Positions 1 through 7,462 of a stretch of 64,000 nucleotides of DNA are shown piece after piece; positions within the stretch are counted from its first letter, which is position 1; each line of letters starts with the position of its first letter. Under the pieces are notes generated by a model. It was not told where the DNA came from. It searched no databases and saw only the letters and a list, made by a program, of their open reading frames with translations. The stretch is from Nitrospirota bacterium (GTDB lineage Bacteria > Nitrospirota > Thermodesulfovibrionia > Thermodesulfovibrionales > UBA6898): positions 102,225 through 166,224 of the forward strand of contig JACRMT010000007.1 of NCBI GenBank assembly GCA_016214855.1, written 5' to 3'. Made by a program: the position numbers and the translations under genes.

Positions 1-2
1 TT

Positions 3-365
3 ATTCTCGGCATTGCGCTGTCAGGCATTCTTATGAGATATATCTTTAAAGTGCATATTGTCGCCGTGAAGCAGTTTGCCATGGGCCTGGTCAGCCTGAG
101 TCCGGTCATACCTCAGGGGATAGGAGCCATATTCTATGTACATCTCTTTCTGATCTGTACGCTTCTGATCTATTTCCCGTTCAGCAAGCTGATGCATATG
201 GGAGGGGTATTCCTGAGCCCGACAAGGAATATGGCGAATGACAGCAGAATGGTCCGGCATATCAACCCCTGGAACTATCCCGTCCATGTCCATACGTATG
301 AAGAATATGAAGACGACTTCAGGGAGAAGATGAAGAAGGCCGGGCTGCCGGTCGAAAAGGAGTAG
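3..365 (+). CDS. dsrM: DsrM, C-terminal part (membrane b-type cytochrome subunit of DsrMKJOP)
   Basis: This is the 3' end of a gene that runs off the left edge; the frame is open from base 3. The visible 120 residues contain two hydrophobic segments followed by a soluble tail rich in charged residues, as expected for the end of a NarI-like heme b subunit. DsrM oxidises menaquinol in the membrane and passes electrons to DsrK. The assignment rests mainly on the order M-K-J-O-P that follows and on the tail (NPWNYPVHVHTYEEYEDDF). The stop codon lies two bases before the dsrK start, so the genes are probably co-transcribed. The N-terminal heme-binding helices are outside the window. Confidence 0.85.
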   Translation: MLGIALSGILMRYIFKVHIVAVKQFAMGLVSLSPVIPQGIGAIFYVHLFLICTLLIYFPFSKLMHMGGVFLSPTRNMANDSRMVRHINPWNYPVHVHTYEEYEDDFREKMKKAGLPVEKE

Positions 366-367
366 TC

Positions 368-1981
368 ATGGCAAAACTTCCAACACCAGAAGAACTCTTA
401 AAGATTCATTACAACCCTCCCCAGGATGAAAACTGGATGGATAAGCCGGCAGAGCTGAAGCAGGGCAATATCTGCTGGGGAGCAAAAGGAAAGAACCTCA
501 AGATCGTTGAATTCCCCAATGCGCGTGACTGGTCTCCTGTTGAGGAGGACTGGAAGCTGCCGCAGGACTGGGAAGGAACGGTCCTTGAGGCAATGGCTGA
601 CAGACTTTCCAAATACCGTTCGTTCAAGATATTCATGGACATATGCGTCAGGTGCGGGGCCTGCGCAGACAAGTGTCATTTTTTTATCGGCGGCGGCGAT
701 CCCAAGAATATGCCTGTTCTGAGAGCCGAGCTGATGCGGTCTGTGTACAGAAAGTATTTTACGAACTCGGGCAAGTACCTCGGCAAACTGGCTGGCGCCC
801 GTGAGCTTGACCTTGGTGTTCTGAAGGAGTGGTGGTACTACTTCTATCAGTGCACAGAGTGCAGGCGCTGCTCGGTCTTCTGCCCGTACGGCATAGACAC
901 GGCCGAGATCACGATGATGGCAAGGGAATTCACCAATCTCCTCGGCCTGAACACGGACTGGATATCCGGACCGGTCGCAAATTGCTACATGAAGGGCAAC
1001 CACCTCGGCCTTGAGCCGCATGCCATCATGAACAGCGTTGAAGGCATGGTCGACGACATCGAGACCATCACCGGCATCAGGATCAATCCTTCGTTCAACA
1101 GAAAGGGCGCAGAGATCCTTTTTGTGACCCCGTCGGGTGATCTCTTCGCAGACCCCGGCACATTCACTGCCATGGGATATATGATGCTCTTCCACGAATT
1201 AGGGCTTGATTACACCTGGTCAACCTATGCATCCGAAGGCGGCAATTTCGGTTTGTTCACTTCGAACGAAATGGCCAAGAGGCTGAACTCGAAGATCTAC
1301 GCCGAGGCCAAAAGGCTTGGCGTGAAATATATCATCGGCGGAGAATGCGGCCATATGTGGAGGGTCCTGAACCAGTACATGGATACCTGGAACGGGCCGG
1401 CTGACTTTATGGAAGTGCCGAAGTCCCCTATCACCGGGACGGTCTTTGATAACGCTGCCTCGACCAAGATGATCCATGTCACCGAGTTTACGGCTGACCT
1501 TATCAAGAACGGCAAACTGAAACTTGATCCGACCCGAAACGACGATCTTGTTGTAACGTACCATGACTCCTGCAATACGGCCAGGGGTATGGGTCTTCTT
1601 GAGGAGCCGCGCTATATCATTAACAACGTATGCAACAAGTTCCATGAGATGCCTGATAATACGATCAGGGAGCGGACATTCTGCTGCGGCAGCGGAACCG
1701 GCCTGAATGCCAGCGAGAATATGGAGCTGAGGATGCGCGGCGGCCTGCCAAGGGCGAATGCCGTGAAGCATGTTACCGAAAAATATGGTGTGAATACGCT
1801 TGCAAATATCTGCGCCATTGACCGGGCAACGCTCTCTGCTTCCATGGACTACTGGGTCCCGGGAACACGGGTTGCCGGTGTGCATGAGCTTGTGGCGAAT
1901 GCCATGATCATGACAGGAGAGAAGGAGAGGGAGACGAACCTGCGCGGCGAACCGCTCCCCGGGAAGGGAGGTAACGAATAA
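368..1981 (+). CDS. dsrK: DsrK, HdrD-like iron-sulfur subunit of DsrMKJOP
   Basis: DsrK is the cytoplasmic catalytic-type subunit of the Dsr membrane complex, thought to reduce the DsrC trisulfide with electrons from DsrM. Two [4Fe-4S] motifs are visible: CVRCGACADKC from residue 93 and CTECRRCSVFCP from residue 161. Two CCG-type segments follow near residues 398 and 439 (DSCNTARG and FCCGSGTG), the type that holds the noncubane cluster of HdrB/HdrD proteins. At 537 residues it matches the family. The ATG follows the dsrM stop closely, and its own stop overlaps the dsrJ ATG by one base. Both oxidative and reductive Dsr organisms carry this subunit, so it does not settle direction. Confidence 0.95.
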   Translation: MAKLPTPEELLKIHYNPPQDENWMDKPAELKQGNICWGAKGKNLKIVEFPNARDWSPVEEDWKLPQDWEGTVLEAMADRLSKYRSFKIFMDICVRCGACADKCHFFIGGGDPKNMPVLRAELMRSVYRKYFTNSGKYLGKLAGARELDLGVLKEWWYYFYQCTECRRCSVFCPYGIDTAEITMMAREFTNLLGLNTDWISGPVANCYMKGNHLGLEPHAIMNSVEGMVDDIETITGIRINPSFNRKGAEILFVTPSGDLFADPGTFTAMGYMMLFHELGLDYTWSTYASEGGNFGLFTSNEMAKRLNSKIYAEAKRLGVKYIIGGECGHMWRVLNQYMDTWNGPADFMEVPKSPITGTVFDNAASTKMIHVTEFTADLIKNGKLKLDPTRNDDLVVTYHDSCNTARGMGLLEEPRYIINNVCNKFHEMPDNTIRERTFCCGSGTGLNASENMELRMRGGLPRANAVKHVTEKYGVNTLANICAIDRATLSASMDYWVPGTRVAGVHELVANAMIMTGEKERETNLRGEPLPGKGGNE

Positions 1982-2382
1982 TGTACAATTCCGGAAAGAT
2001 CATAGCAGGGCTTGCAGTCTTCTTTATCCTGGCTGCATTACCGTTCCTGCTGAACCTCGGAAAGGCAAACGCGAAGATCGAACCGAGCATTAACACGCCG
2101 GAGATAAACGCCATGCCGGTGAAGCAGTGCGTAGAGAGCAAGGAGTTCATGAGGGCAGAGCATATGCAGCTTCTGAACGACTGGCGGGACGAGGTCGTCC
2201 GCAACGGCAACCGGATCTATACCAGCAGGTCTAACGGTAAACAGTATGCCATCAGTCTCCAGAATACCTGCATGAAATGTCACTCGAACAAAAAAGAGTT
2301 CTGCGACAAGTGTCATAACTACATGGCCGTGAAACCCTATTGCTGGAGCTGCCATATCGCACCGAAGGAGGAAAAGTCATGA
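1981..2382 (+). CDS. dsrJ: DsrJ, periplasmic triheme cytochrome c
   Basis: DsrJ is the periplasmic cytochrome of the DsrMKJOP complex. The 133-residue product has an N-terminal hydrophobic segment (about residues 7-28) that can act as an uncleaved anchor or signal. Three CXXCH heme c sites follow in the last third: CMKCH, CDKCH and CWSCH. Three hemes is the number expected for DsrJ. The start codon shares a base with the dsrK stop, and the stop overlaps the dsrO start in an ATGA junction, indicating translational coupling. Confidence 0.95.
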   Translation: MYNSGKIIAGLAVFFILAALPFLLNLGKANAKIEPSINTPEINAMPVKQCVESKEFMRAEHMQLLNDWRDEVVRNGNRIYTSRSNGKQYAISLQNTCMKCHSNKKEFCDKCHNYMAVKPYCWSCHIAPKEEKS

Positions 2383-3188
2383 GCATAAACAGGAGACAGT
2401 TCCTGAAATTAGCAAGTGTTTCCACGATCCTTGGTGTCGGCAGTGCTGCGGCAATTACGAGCATCAGCAGGAGCGGTCTTGAGGCGTCACAGTCCTCACC
2501 TGACCCGAAGGGTCTCAAGGCAAAGCGTTGGGGATTTGTGGTCGATGTCAGCAAGCTCAAAACAGAAGAGGATTATCAGAAGTGTATTGACGCCTGCCAT
2601 AACATCCACAATGTTCCGACACTCAAAAATCCGAAGCATGAGATCAAATGGATATGGAAGGATGACTATGAGCATACCTTCCCCAATATGGCAGAGGACA
2701 AGATCATGAACAAGGAACTGCAGGAGAAGAATTTTCTGCTCTTCTGCAACCATTGCGCTAACCCTGCCTGCGTCCGGGTCTGTCCGACCCAGGCGACCTT
2801 CAAGCGCAAGTCTGACGGCATCGTTATGCAGGATATGCATCGCTGCATCGGCTGCAGGTTCTGCATGGCAGCCTGCCCGTTCGGCGCCAGAAGCTTCAAT
2901 TATGTTGACCCGAGGAAGGACAATGCCATCAAGGTCGAGAACAAGGAATTCCCGACCCGCATGATCGGTGTTGTCGAAAAATGCACTGCCTGCTATGAAC
3001 GGCTTGCAGTCGGCAAGCAGCCTGCCTGCGCCGAGGCGTCTGACGGCGCGATCGTGTTCGGTGATCTTGAAGATCCGAAGTCTGAGGTCAGAAGGCTGAT
3101 CGCGGAGAAATACACGATCCGGCGCAAGCCTGAGCTCGGAACACAGCCGGGCATTTACTATGTGATTGGAGGTGGCGAGCATGTTTGA
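2379..3188 (+). CDS. dsrO: DsrO, Tat-exported periplasmic ferredoxin-like subunit
   Basis: DsrO is the periplasmic iron-sulfur subunit that pairs with the membrane protein DsrP. I chose ATG 2379, preceded by a GGAGG ribosome site, because the product then begins with a twin-arginine signal (NRRQFLK) and a hydrophobic stretch ending near residue 35. Several ferredoxin cysteine groups follow, including [26 protein letters not shown] and CTACYERL. The length, 269 residues, fits the family. It overlaps dsrJ by four bases and dsrP by eight. The Tat signal indicates that the clusters are inserted in the cytoplasm before export. Confidence 0.95.
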   Translation: MSINRRQFLKLASVSTILGVGSAAAITSISRSGLEASQSSPDPKGLKAKRWGFVVDVSKLKTEEDYQKCIDACHNIHNVPTLKNPKHEIKWIWKDDYEHTFPNMAEDKIMNKELQEKNFLLFCNHCANPACVRVCPTQATFKRKSDGIVMQDMHRCIGCRFCMAACPFGARSFNYVDPRKDNAIKVENKEFPTRMIGVVEKCTACYERLAVGKQPACAEASDGAIVFGDLEDPKSEVRRLIAEKYTIRRKPELGTQPGIYYVIGGGEHV

Positions 3189-4347
3189 AAGGGCCCTTAG
3201 CGGCAGCAACAGATACTGGGCATGGATATTCTTCCTTCTTGCAGTGATAGGCGTCGGCTTTTTAGCGTACATGAAACAGCTCAACGAAGGTCTTGGCATT
3301 ACCGGACTGAGCAGGGATGTTTCCTGGGGTTTCTATATTGCCCAGTTTACGTTCCTTGTCGGCGTGGCAGCATCAGCGGTCATGCTTGTTATACCTTACT
3401 ATCTGCATAATTTCAAAAAGTTCGGCAAGATCGTGATCCTTGGTGAGTTCCTTGCCGTTTCTGCGGTAACCATGTGCATGCTCTTCATCCTGGTCGACAT
3501 GGGTCAGCCGATGAGGGTCCTGAACGTTGTTCTGCATCCAACGCTGAACTCGGTCATGTTCTGGGATGCGCTCGTGCTGAACGGGTACCTCTTCCTGAAC
3601 ATTATCATCGGCTGGACAACACTGGCTGCTGACCAGAAACAGGTGGCTCCGCCCCAGTGGGTCAAGCCGCTGATCTATCTTTCGATCCCCTGGGCAGTCA
3701 GTATTCATACGGTAACGGCGTTTCTCTATGCAGGTCTTCCCGGCAGGCACCTCTGGCTTACCGCTATCATGGCAGCCAGGTTCCTTGCCTCAGCTTTTGC
3801 AGGCGGACCTGCAATCCTTGTGCTTCTTGCCCTTCTGGTGAGGAAGTTCAGCAAGTTTGATCCTGGACAGGAGGCCATCCAGGCACTGGCCAAGATCGTT
3901 ACGTATGCAATGTGTGCGAATGTCTTTTTCTTCCTGCTTGAGGTGTTTACGGCCTTCTATAGCGGTATCCCGGGCCATGCGCATCCGCTTGTTTATCTCT
4001 TTGCCGGACTTGACGGCCATACCAAGCTTGTGCCCTGGATGTGGACCGCTGCAGTGCTTGCCTTTGCCAGCATAGCACTTCTCGTAAACCCGTCCACCCG
4101 CCAGAACGAAGGGACATTGAAGCTCGCGCTTGTGGGGGTTATTATCGCTGCATGGATAGACAAGGGCATGGGTCTTGTTATCGGCGGCTTTGTGCCGAAC
4201 CCTTTCGAGCGGGTGACGGAATATGCGCCGACCATGCCTGAGCTTGCGATCACCTTTGGCGTTTATGCTGTTGGATTATTGGTCCTGACGCTGCTCTATA
4301 AGGTTGCGATAGGGGTCAGGGAAGAAAATGGTGCGGTTGAGCACTGA
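3181..4347 (+). CDS. dsrP: DsrP, NrfD-family integral membrane subunit
   Basis: DsrP is the NrfD/PsrC-type quinone-interacting subunit that completes the DsrMKJOP complex. The 388-residue product is almost entirely hydrophobic, with about ten predicted membrane helices and no heme or iron-sulfur motif, as usual for NrfD proteins. The start at 3181 has a GGAGGT site seven bases upstream, and the gene overlaps the end of dsrO by eight bases. It is the last gene of the tightly overlapping dsr block. A 72-base spacer with palindromic sequence separates it from the following ferredoxin. Confidence 0.93.
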   Translation: MFERALSGSNRYWAWIFFLLAVIGVGFLAYMKQLNEGLGITGLSRDVSWGFYIAQFTFLVGVAASAVMLVIPYYLHNFKKFGKIVILGEFLAVSAVTMCMLFILVDMGQPMRVLNVVLHPTLNSVMFWDALVLNGYLFLNIIIGWTTLAADQKQVAPPQWVKPLIYLSIPWAVSIHTVTAFLYAGLPGRHLWLTAIMAARFLASAFAGGPAILVLLALLVRKFSKFDPGQEAIQALAKIVTYAMCANVFFFLLEVFTAFYSGIPGHAHPLVYLFAGLDGHTKLVPWMWTAAVLAFASIALLVNPSTRQNEGTLKLALVGVIIAAWIDKGMGLVIGGFVPNPFERVTEYAPTMPELAITFGVYAVGLLVLTLLYKVAIGVREENGAVEH

Positions 4348-4372
4348 TGTCACGGTAATCTTGTAGATGCCG

Positions 4373-4395
4373 TTGTATACAAATAACACGTTATT
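4373..4395. promoter_or_regulatory. Pair of palindromes between dsrP and the ferredoxin gene
   Basis: A perfect 10-base palindrome TTGTATACAA (4373-4382) abuts a second dyad AATAAC-AC-GTTATT (4382-4395) in a locally AT-rich spacer, about 25 bases before the ferredoxin start. They could be protein-binding sites or a small mRNA processing structure. There is no direct evidence for either. Confidence 0.3.
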
Positions 4396-4419
4396 AATTT
4401 AAAAAAGGAGGAAATACCT

Positions 4420-4605
4420 ATGTATCTTTTAGCGGTGAATGCTGATACCTGCACCGGTTGTGAAGAATGCTCAAATAACTGCCCTGTCAGCGTGTTTGAC
4501 ATGGTAGACGGCAAGGCTTCTGCAACGCGGGCTGATGATTGCGAAGGCTGTCAGACCTGCACGAGCGTCTGTCCGTCAGGCGCAGTGACACTTACCGAGA
4601 TGTAA
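4420..4605 (+). CDS. Small two-cluster [4Fe-4S] ferredoxin
   Basis: A 61-residue soluble protein with two complete ferredoxin motifs: CTGCEECSNNCP near the N-terminus and CEGCQTCTSVCP in the second half. It therefore probably binds two [4Fe-4S] clusters and carries low-potential electrons in the cytoplasm. An AAAGGAGG ribosome site lies just upstream. It follows dsrP in the same direction and may serve the Dsr complex or the dissimilatory sulfite reductase, which is not in this window. That partnership is inferred from position only. Confidence 0.85.
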   Translation: MYLLAVNADTCTGCEECSNNCPVSVFDMVDGKASATRADDCEGCQTCTSVCPSGAVTLTEM

Positions 4606-4688
4606 GAGCCTTTTTCGCTGCCGCAGCATCCGGCGACCCGGGATGTGTCGGGAAGCGAACGTTGGCAGCAGGAGAGCGGGCTATTATC

Positions 4689-4718
4689 TTGACCCAATTT
4701 GCTGCTAACTGGTATAAA
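4689..4718 (+). promoter_or_regulatory. Sigma-70-type promoter for the dsrH-E-F-tusA block
   Basis: TTGACC at 4689-4694 and TATAAA at 4713-4718 are separated by 18 bases, each matching five of six consensus positions. The expected start of transcription, near 4725, leaves a 30-base leader with an AAGGAGG site before the gene at 4755. It suggests the sulfur-relay genes can be transcribed separately from the dsr operon. Confidence 0.5.
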
Positions 4719-4754
4719 ACAGAACTTTTCACAACCCTATTAAGGAGGTTCCTA

Positions 4755-5051
4755 ATGAAATTAGCTGTACTCATGAGCGACTACAGGACAGGATCCGACA
4801 TCATAGACAGGCTCAGTGCTGAAAAGCTCGGCATCATCCTTGTCGGCAATGGTGTTTATCATGCTGCAGCAAAAGAAGACGGCAAGGCATGTGCCATCCT
4901 TGACAAGAAGGCTGAATTCTTTGCCTTGACCGAGGACTTCGAGAGCAGAGGTTTTACTGCGGACAAGCTCGACAGCCGCGTAAAGGCTGTCAACTACAGC
5001 GATGTGGTTGATCTTATCTTTAACGATTACGAAAAAGTAATCTGGTTATAG
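4755..5051 (+). CDS. DsrH/TusB-like sulfur-relay protein
   Basis: A 98-residue cytoplasmic protein of the DsrH/TusB family, which normally forms a heterohexamer with DsrE and DsrF and moves persulfide sulfur. The C-terminal half has the family pattern, with ESRGF, a VNYSDVVDL segment and a terminal tryptophan (VIWL). ATG 4755 was chosen for its AAGGAGG site. The conserved N-terminal cysteine of Allochromatium DsrH (Cys20) is not present; the only cysteine is residue 46. Gene order here is H-E-F rather than E-F-H. Because of the missing cysteine it may be structural rather than a sulfur carrier. Confidence 0.75.
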   Translation: MKLAVLMSDYRTGSDIIDRLSAEKLGIILVGNGVYHAAAKEDGKACAILDKKAEFFALTEDFESRGFTADKLDSRVKAVNYSDVVDLIFNDYEKVIWL

Positions 5052-5060
5052 GAGGGTACT

Positions 5061-5423
5061 ATGGGTAAATTGACAATCGGCACATTTTCATCACTGGTAG
5101 GCTCAATGTCACTTGATTTTGCCGTAAAGCTTGCAGAAGCTGCCGTGAAAAAAGGACATAACGTTGATTTCTGGATGTCCGGTAATGCTACCATGCTTGC
5201 GAAAAAAGGACAGAAGGCCTTTAAAGATTATTCTTTTCTCTCAAAGACCCTTCAGGAAATGTTAGCAACCGGTAATTTCAATATCACGGCATGCGAAGCC
5301 TGCGCAGAGGCAAGGGGCTACCATAAGGAAGACTGCCCTGAGGGGTTCCAGCGGAAGAGTATGGACTGGTATCTTGCGAGCACCTTTGAAGCAGATAGAG
5401 TCCTGCATATAGGAGGAGACTAA
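5061..5423 (+). CDS. DsrE-like sulfurtransferase subunit
   Basis: A 120-residue DsrE/TusD-family protein. The segment ITACEACAEARGY puts a cysteine at residue 78, the same number as the active-site Cys78 of Allochromatium DsrE, with further cysteines at 81 and 92. The C-terminus (FEADRVLHIGGD) also follows the family pattern. The gene starts nine bases after the dsrH-like gene with a GGAGG site and ends one base before the dsrF-like start. Together these three probably form a DsrEFH-type complex handling persulfides in the cytoplasm. The extra cysteines are unlike the purple-sulfur-bacterial protein. Confidence 0.78.
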   Translation: MGKLTIGTFSSLVGSMSLDFAVKLAEAAVKKGHNVDFWMSGNATMLAKKGQKAFKDYSFLSKTLQEMLATGNFNITACEACAEARGYHKEDCPEGFQRKSMDWYLASTFEADRVLHIGGD

Positions 5424-5424
5424 T

Positions 5425-5838
5425 ATGGCGACCAGGAAACTTGCATTTGTTGTCCGTTCACTTCCCTATAAAACAGAGGCATCACGGCTTGCTCTGACCC
5501 ATGCGATCTCAAGTCAGACCGTCGAGATCTACCTTAATGACGGAGACCTTGTCGAGGCCTCTATTTCCTATGTCGGTGACGGCGTATTCAACGTTATGAA
5601 GAACCAGCAGGCCGGCAAGCATTATGGCATCACAACGAACGAGGGACATGCGAAGAATACCCTTCTTCTTGATCTGAAGGTCCTTATCTGCAAGGAAGAT
5701 CTTGACAAGTTCGGCCTTACCGAGGAGAACCTGGTCATGGATGCCGATGATCTCGGTGGTGATATGAAAGCGAACATTGTATCCTATAGTGAAATACAGA
5801 AGGAGATGGAGACGGCTGATCATCTCCTCTTCTGCTAA
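5425..5838 (+). CDS. DsrF/TusC-like subunit
   Basis: A 137-residue protein that resembles DsrF over its second half: KEDLDKFGLTEENLV, and a terminal segment that ends in phenylalanine and cysteine after TADHLL. DsrF/TusC is the non-catalytic partner in DsrEFH and TusBCD hexamers. The gene is spaced one base from the dsrE-like gene. Two cysteines are present (LICKED and the last residue), neither in a recognised catalytic context. A general DsrE-superfamily label would also fit. Confidence 0.7.
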   Translation: MATRKLAFVVRSLPYKTEASRLALTHAISSQTVEIYLNDGDLVEASISYVGDGVFNVMKNQQAGKHYGITTNEGHAKNTLLLDLKVLICKEDLDKFGLTEENLVMDADDLGGDMKANIVSYSEIQKEMETADHLLFC

Positions 5839-5855
5839 ATTAAGGAGGAAGAAAA

Positions 5856-6101
5856 ATGGCAGATTTAAAAGCACAGACACCGACACAGGTTTTGGATGTA
5901 TTGGGCCGCGTATGCCCTTATCCCCTTGTTCTTACCAAGAAGGCACTTGAAAAGCTTCCCAACGGCGGCATTCTCAAGATCCTTTGCGATGCCCCTGCAT
6001 CAGCCGAGGATTCGCTCCCGAGATTTGCAGAGAGCAAGGGAATGGCTTTTGAAGTTGTGAAGACCGGTGAAAGCTGGGATATCTATATCCAGAAGCCCTA
6101 A
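5856..6101 (+). CDS. tusA: TusA-family sulfur carrier
   Basis: An 81-residue TusA/SirA-like protein with the family's sulfur-binding motif CPYP at residues 20-23, just after a short beta strand, and a typical compact alpha-beta layout. TusA receives persulfide sulfur and passes it on, often to DsrEFH-type complexes, which fits its place directly behind the three dsrH-, dsrE- and dsrF-like genes (17-base gap, AAGGAGG site). It is the last gene before a strong terminator. Whether the sulfur flows toward or away from dissimilatory sulfite reductase cannot be read here. Confidence 0.88.
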   Translation: MADLKAQTPTQVLDVLGRVCPYPLVLTKKALEKLPNGGILKILCDAPASAEDSLPRFAESKGMAFEVVKTGESWDIYIQKP

Positions 6102-6118
6102 GCGCCGATTGATTATGC

Positions 6119-6149
6119 AAAAAAGCCCCCGCAAACCGGGGGCTTTTTT
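6119..6149. terminator. Bidirectional rho-independent terminator
   Basis: A GC stem GCCCCCG (6125-6131) pairs with CGGGGGC (6137-6143) over a five-base loop. Six A residues precede and six T residues follow, so the hairpin can end transcription on both strands. It sits between the convergent tusA gene and the last gene of the cobalamin operon. Confidence 0.93.
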
Positions 6150-6163
6150 ATTGGCAGCTGGAA

Positions 6164-7462
6164 TCAATCATCCTGCTCTTCTTTGATTACCATATAGAGG
6201 AGCGCATCAATACGGTCAATTATCTTCTTAAACAGTCCTCCGTAGCTCTTTGATGAAGAAAAGAGCTCTTCCCGGATCTTACGTATTTCAGGGTCATCGC
6301 ACCGCTCATAAGTGATATACCCGCTCTGCATTGCAAGCCTTTCGAGGACCAGCAATCTCTTTGCCTTTTCCGAAAAATAAACAAGCTGCCTGTTGATAGC
6401 TTTCAAGTTATTTTCCATATTTCCGTTCTTTGCAGCCGGACGACTTCCAAGCCTTGCAGCAATTTCCCTGACCATGATAGAAAGCGTGCAATATTCGAGT
6501 CCCCTGACGCCCCTTCGCCACTGAAGAAGCATGGGGTTTCGCCAGAACCAGAGGAAATTTCTGATGCCGAGATCGATTATGTCTGATACTGCAGATTCAA
6601 GAATACTGATCTCAGATGCAGCTGGTAACGGGAAAGGCGTCTCTGACGACTCCTTATGCCCCATGGTCCTTGACCGACAGCCCTGATGACCTTTGAGATA
6701 TTCCCATAGATTTTTCAGTATCTGAGAGCCATTATTATCATCCAATGTGTCGAAATGCACAAGTGAGAGTAGCACCCTTCCGCGGCCATAACTCCCCTCT
6801 ACAACAGCAGGGTCATTAAGGAGTTTTTTGGGGTCGAGGTTGATTTGATAAAGCTTCTCAAGATCTGCCCAGCCACCACTGCTTTCTACATCGCCAATAT
6901 TCAGGTCAGAGCTGAATGCATCCGGCATTGGTTCCCCATATGAGGCGATTACGCTTACGGAATTGTCCTCAACAGTGAACTGAGGAGGCCACCAGGCATG
7001 AAATACAGGCGTCTCAAGGTCAATACCGTGAAAAGCAGGGTGGTCAGATGTTTTAAGAGCAATCCTTCCGCTAAAGCTCGGGATTCTATTCCTTGTGGGC
7101 TTTCGTCTGATCTTTAAAAGACCGATACCATCAAGTGTCGCAAGACCTGCTCCACCGCAGAAGCCGAGATAACTCCCTCCCTCATGAACAAATCTCTTTA
7201 CCTCACCAACCCCGATTTCACCCAATGCCTTCATCTTGTTTGATGACCATCCGCCAGGGACAAAGAGCAGAGAATACTTATTAAGCTGGCCCTGTTGAAT
7301 TTCATCAGCCCGAATAAGGTCGAAAGCAAGTCCAGCGCTCTGCAGAGCCTTCAGTGCCATAACTCCCCAGAGAAATGATTCGTCCCATAATAGTGCTGCT
7401 GCACTTTTCCCGGACACGTTGCTACGCATTATCCCGGAACTGGCGTTTTTTCTCATATCCAC
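6164..7462 (-). CDS. Biotin-protein-ligase-N-like (class I GATase fold) protein
   Basis: A 432-residue protein whose first 240 residues resemble the BPL_N/class I glutamine-amidotransferase fold: a strand and FVPGGW loop near residue 68, then a nucleophile-elbow-like YLGFCGGAG near residue 100. The rest is helical with no motif I recognise. The start overlaps the cbiG-cbiH stop by 41 bases, and ATG codons a few residues in are equally possible. It ends the 31-kb cobalamin transcription unit, so a role in corrinoid amidation or cofactor handling is conceivable but not shown. It does not resemble CbiJ, the one ring-forming enzyme missing here. Confidence 0.6.
   Translation of the reverse strand: MDMRKNASSGIMRSNVSGKSAAALLWDESFLWGVMALKALQSAGLAFDLIRADEIQQGQLNKYSLLFVPGGWSSNKMKALGEIGVGEVKRFVHEGGSYLGFCGGAGLATLDGIGLLKIRRKPTRNRIPSFSGRIALKTSDHPAFHGIDLETPVFHAWWPPQFTVEDNSVSVIASYGEPMPDAFSSDLNIGDVESSGGWADLEKLYQINLDPKKLLNDPAVVEGSYGRGRVLLSLVHFDTLDDNNGSQILKNLWEYLKGHQGCRSRTMGHKESSETPFPLPAASEISILESAVSDIIDLGIRNFLWFWRNPMLLQWRRGVRGLEYCTLSIMVREIAARLGSRPAAKNGNMENNLKAINRQLVYFSEKAKRLLVLERLAMQSGYITYERCDDPEIRKIREELFSSSKSYGGLFKKIIDRIDALLYMVIKEEQDD

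Noticed and set aside
398..1195. Long reverse-strand open frame opposite dsrK
   Set aside because: It lies fully inside a well-identified gene, has no ribosome site and encodes no recognisable domain; it is a by-product of codon bias.
6164..7462. BPL_N protein as the missing CbiJ reductase
   Set aside because: It has a GATase-like fold with a cysteine elbow and lacks the N-terminal dinucleotide-binding motif of CbiJ.
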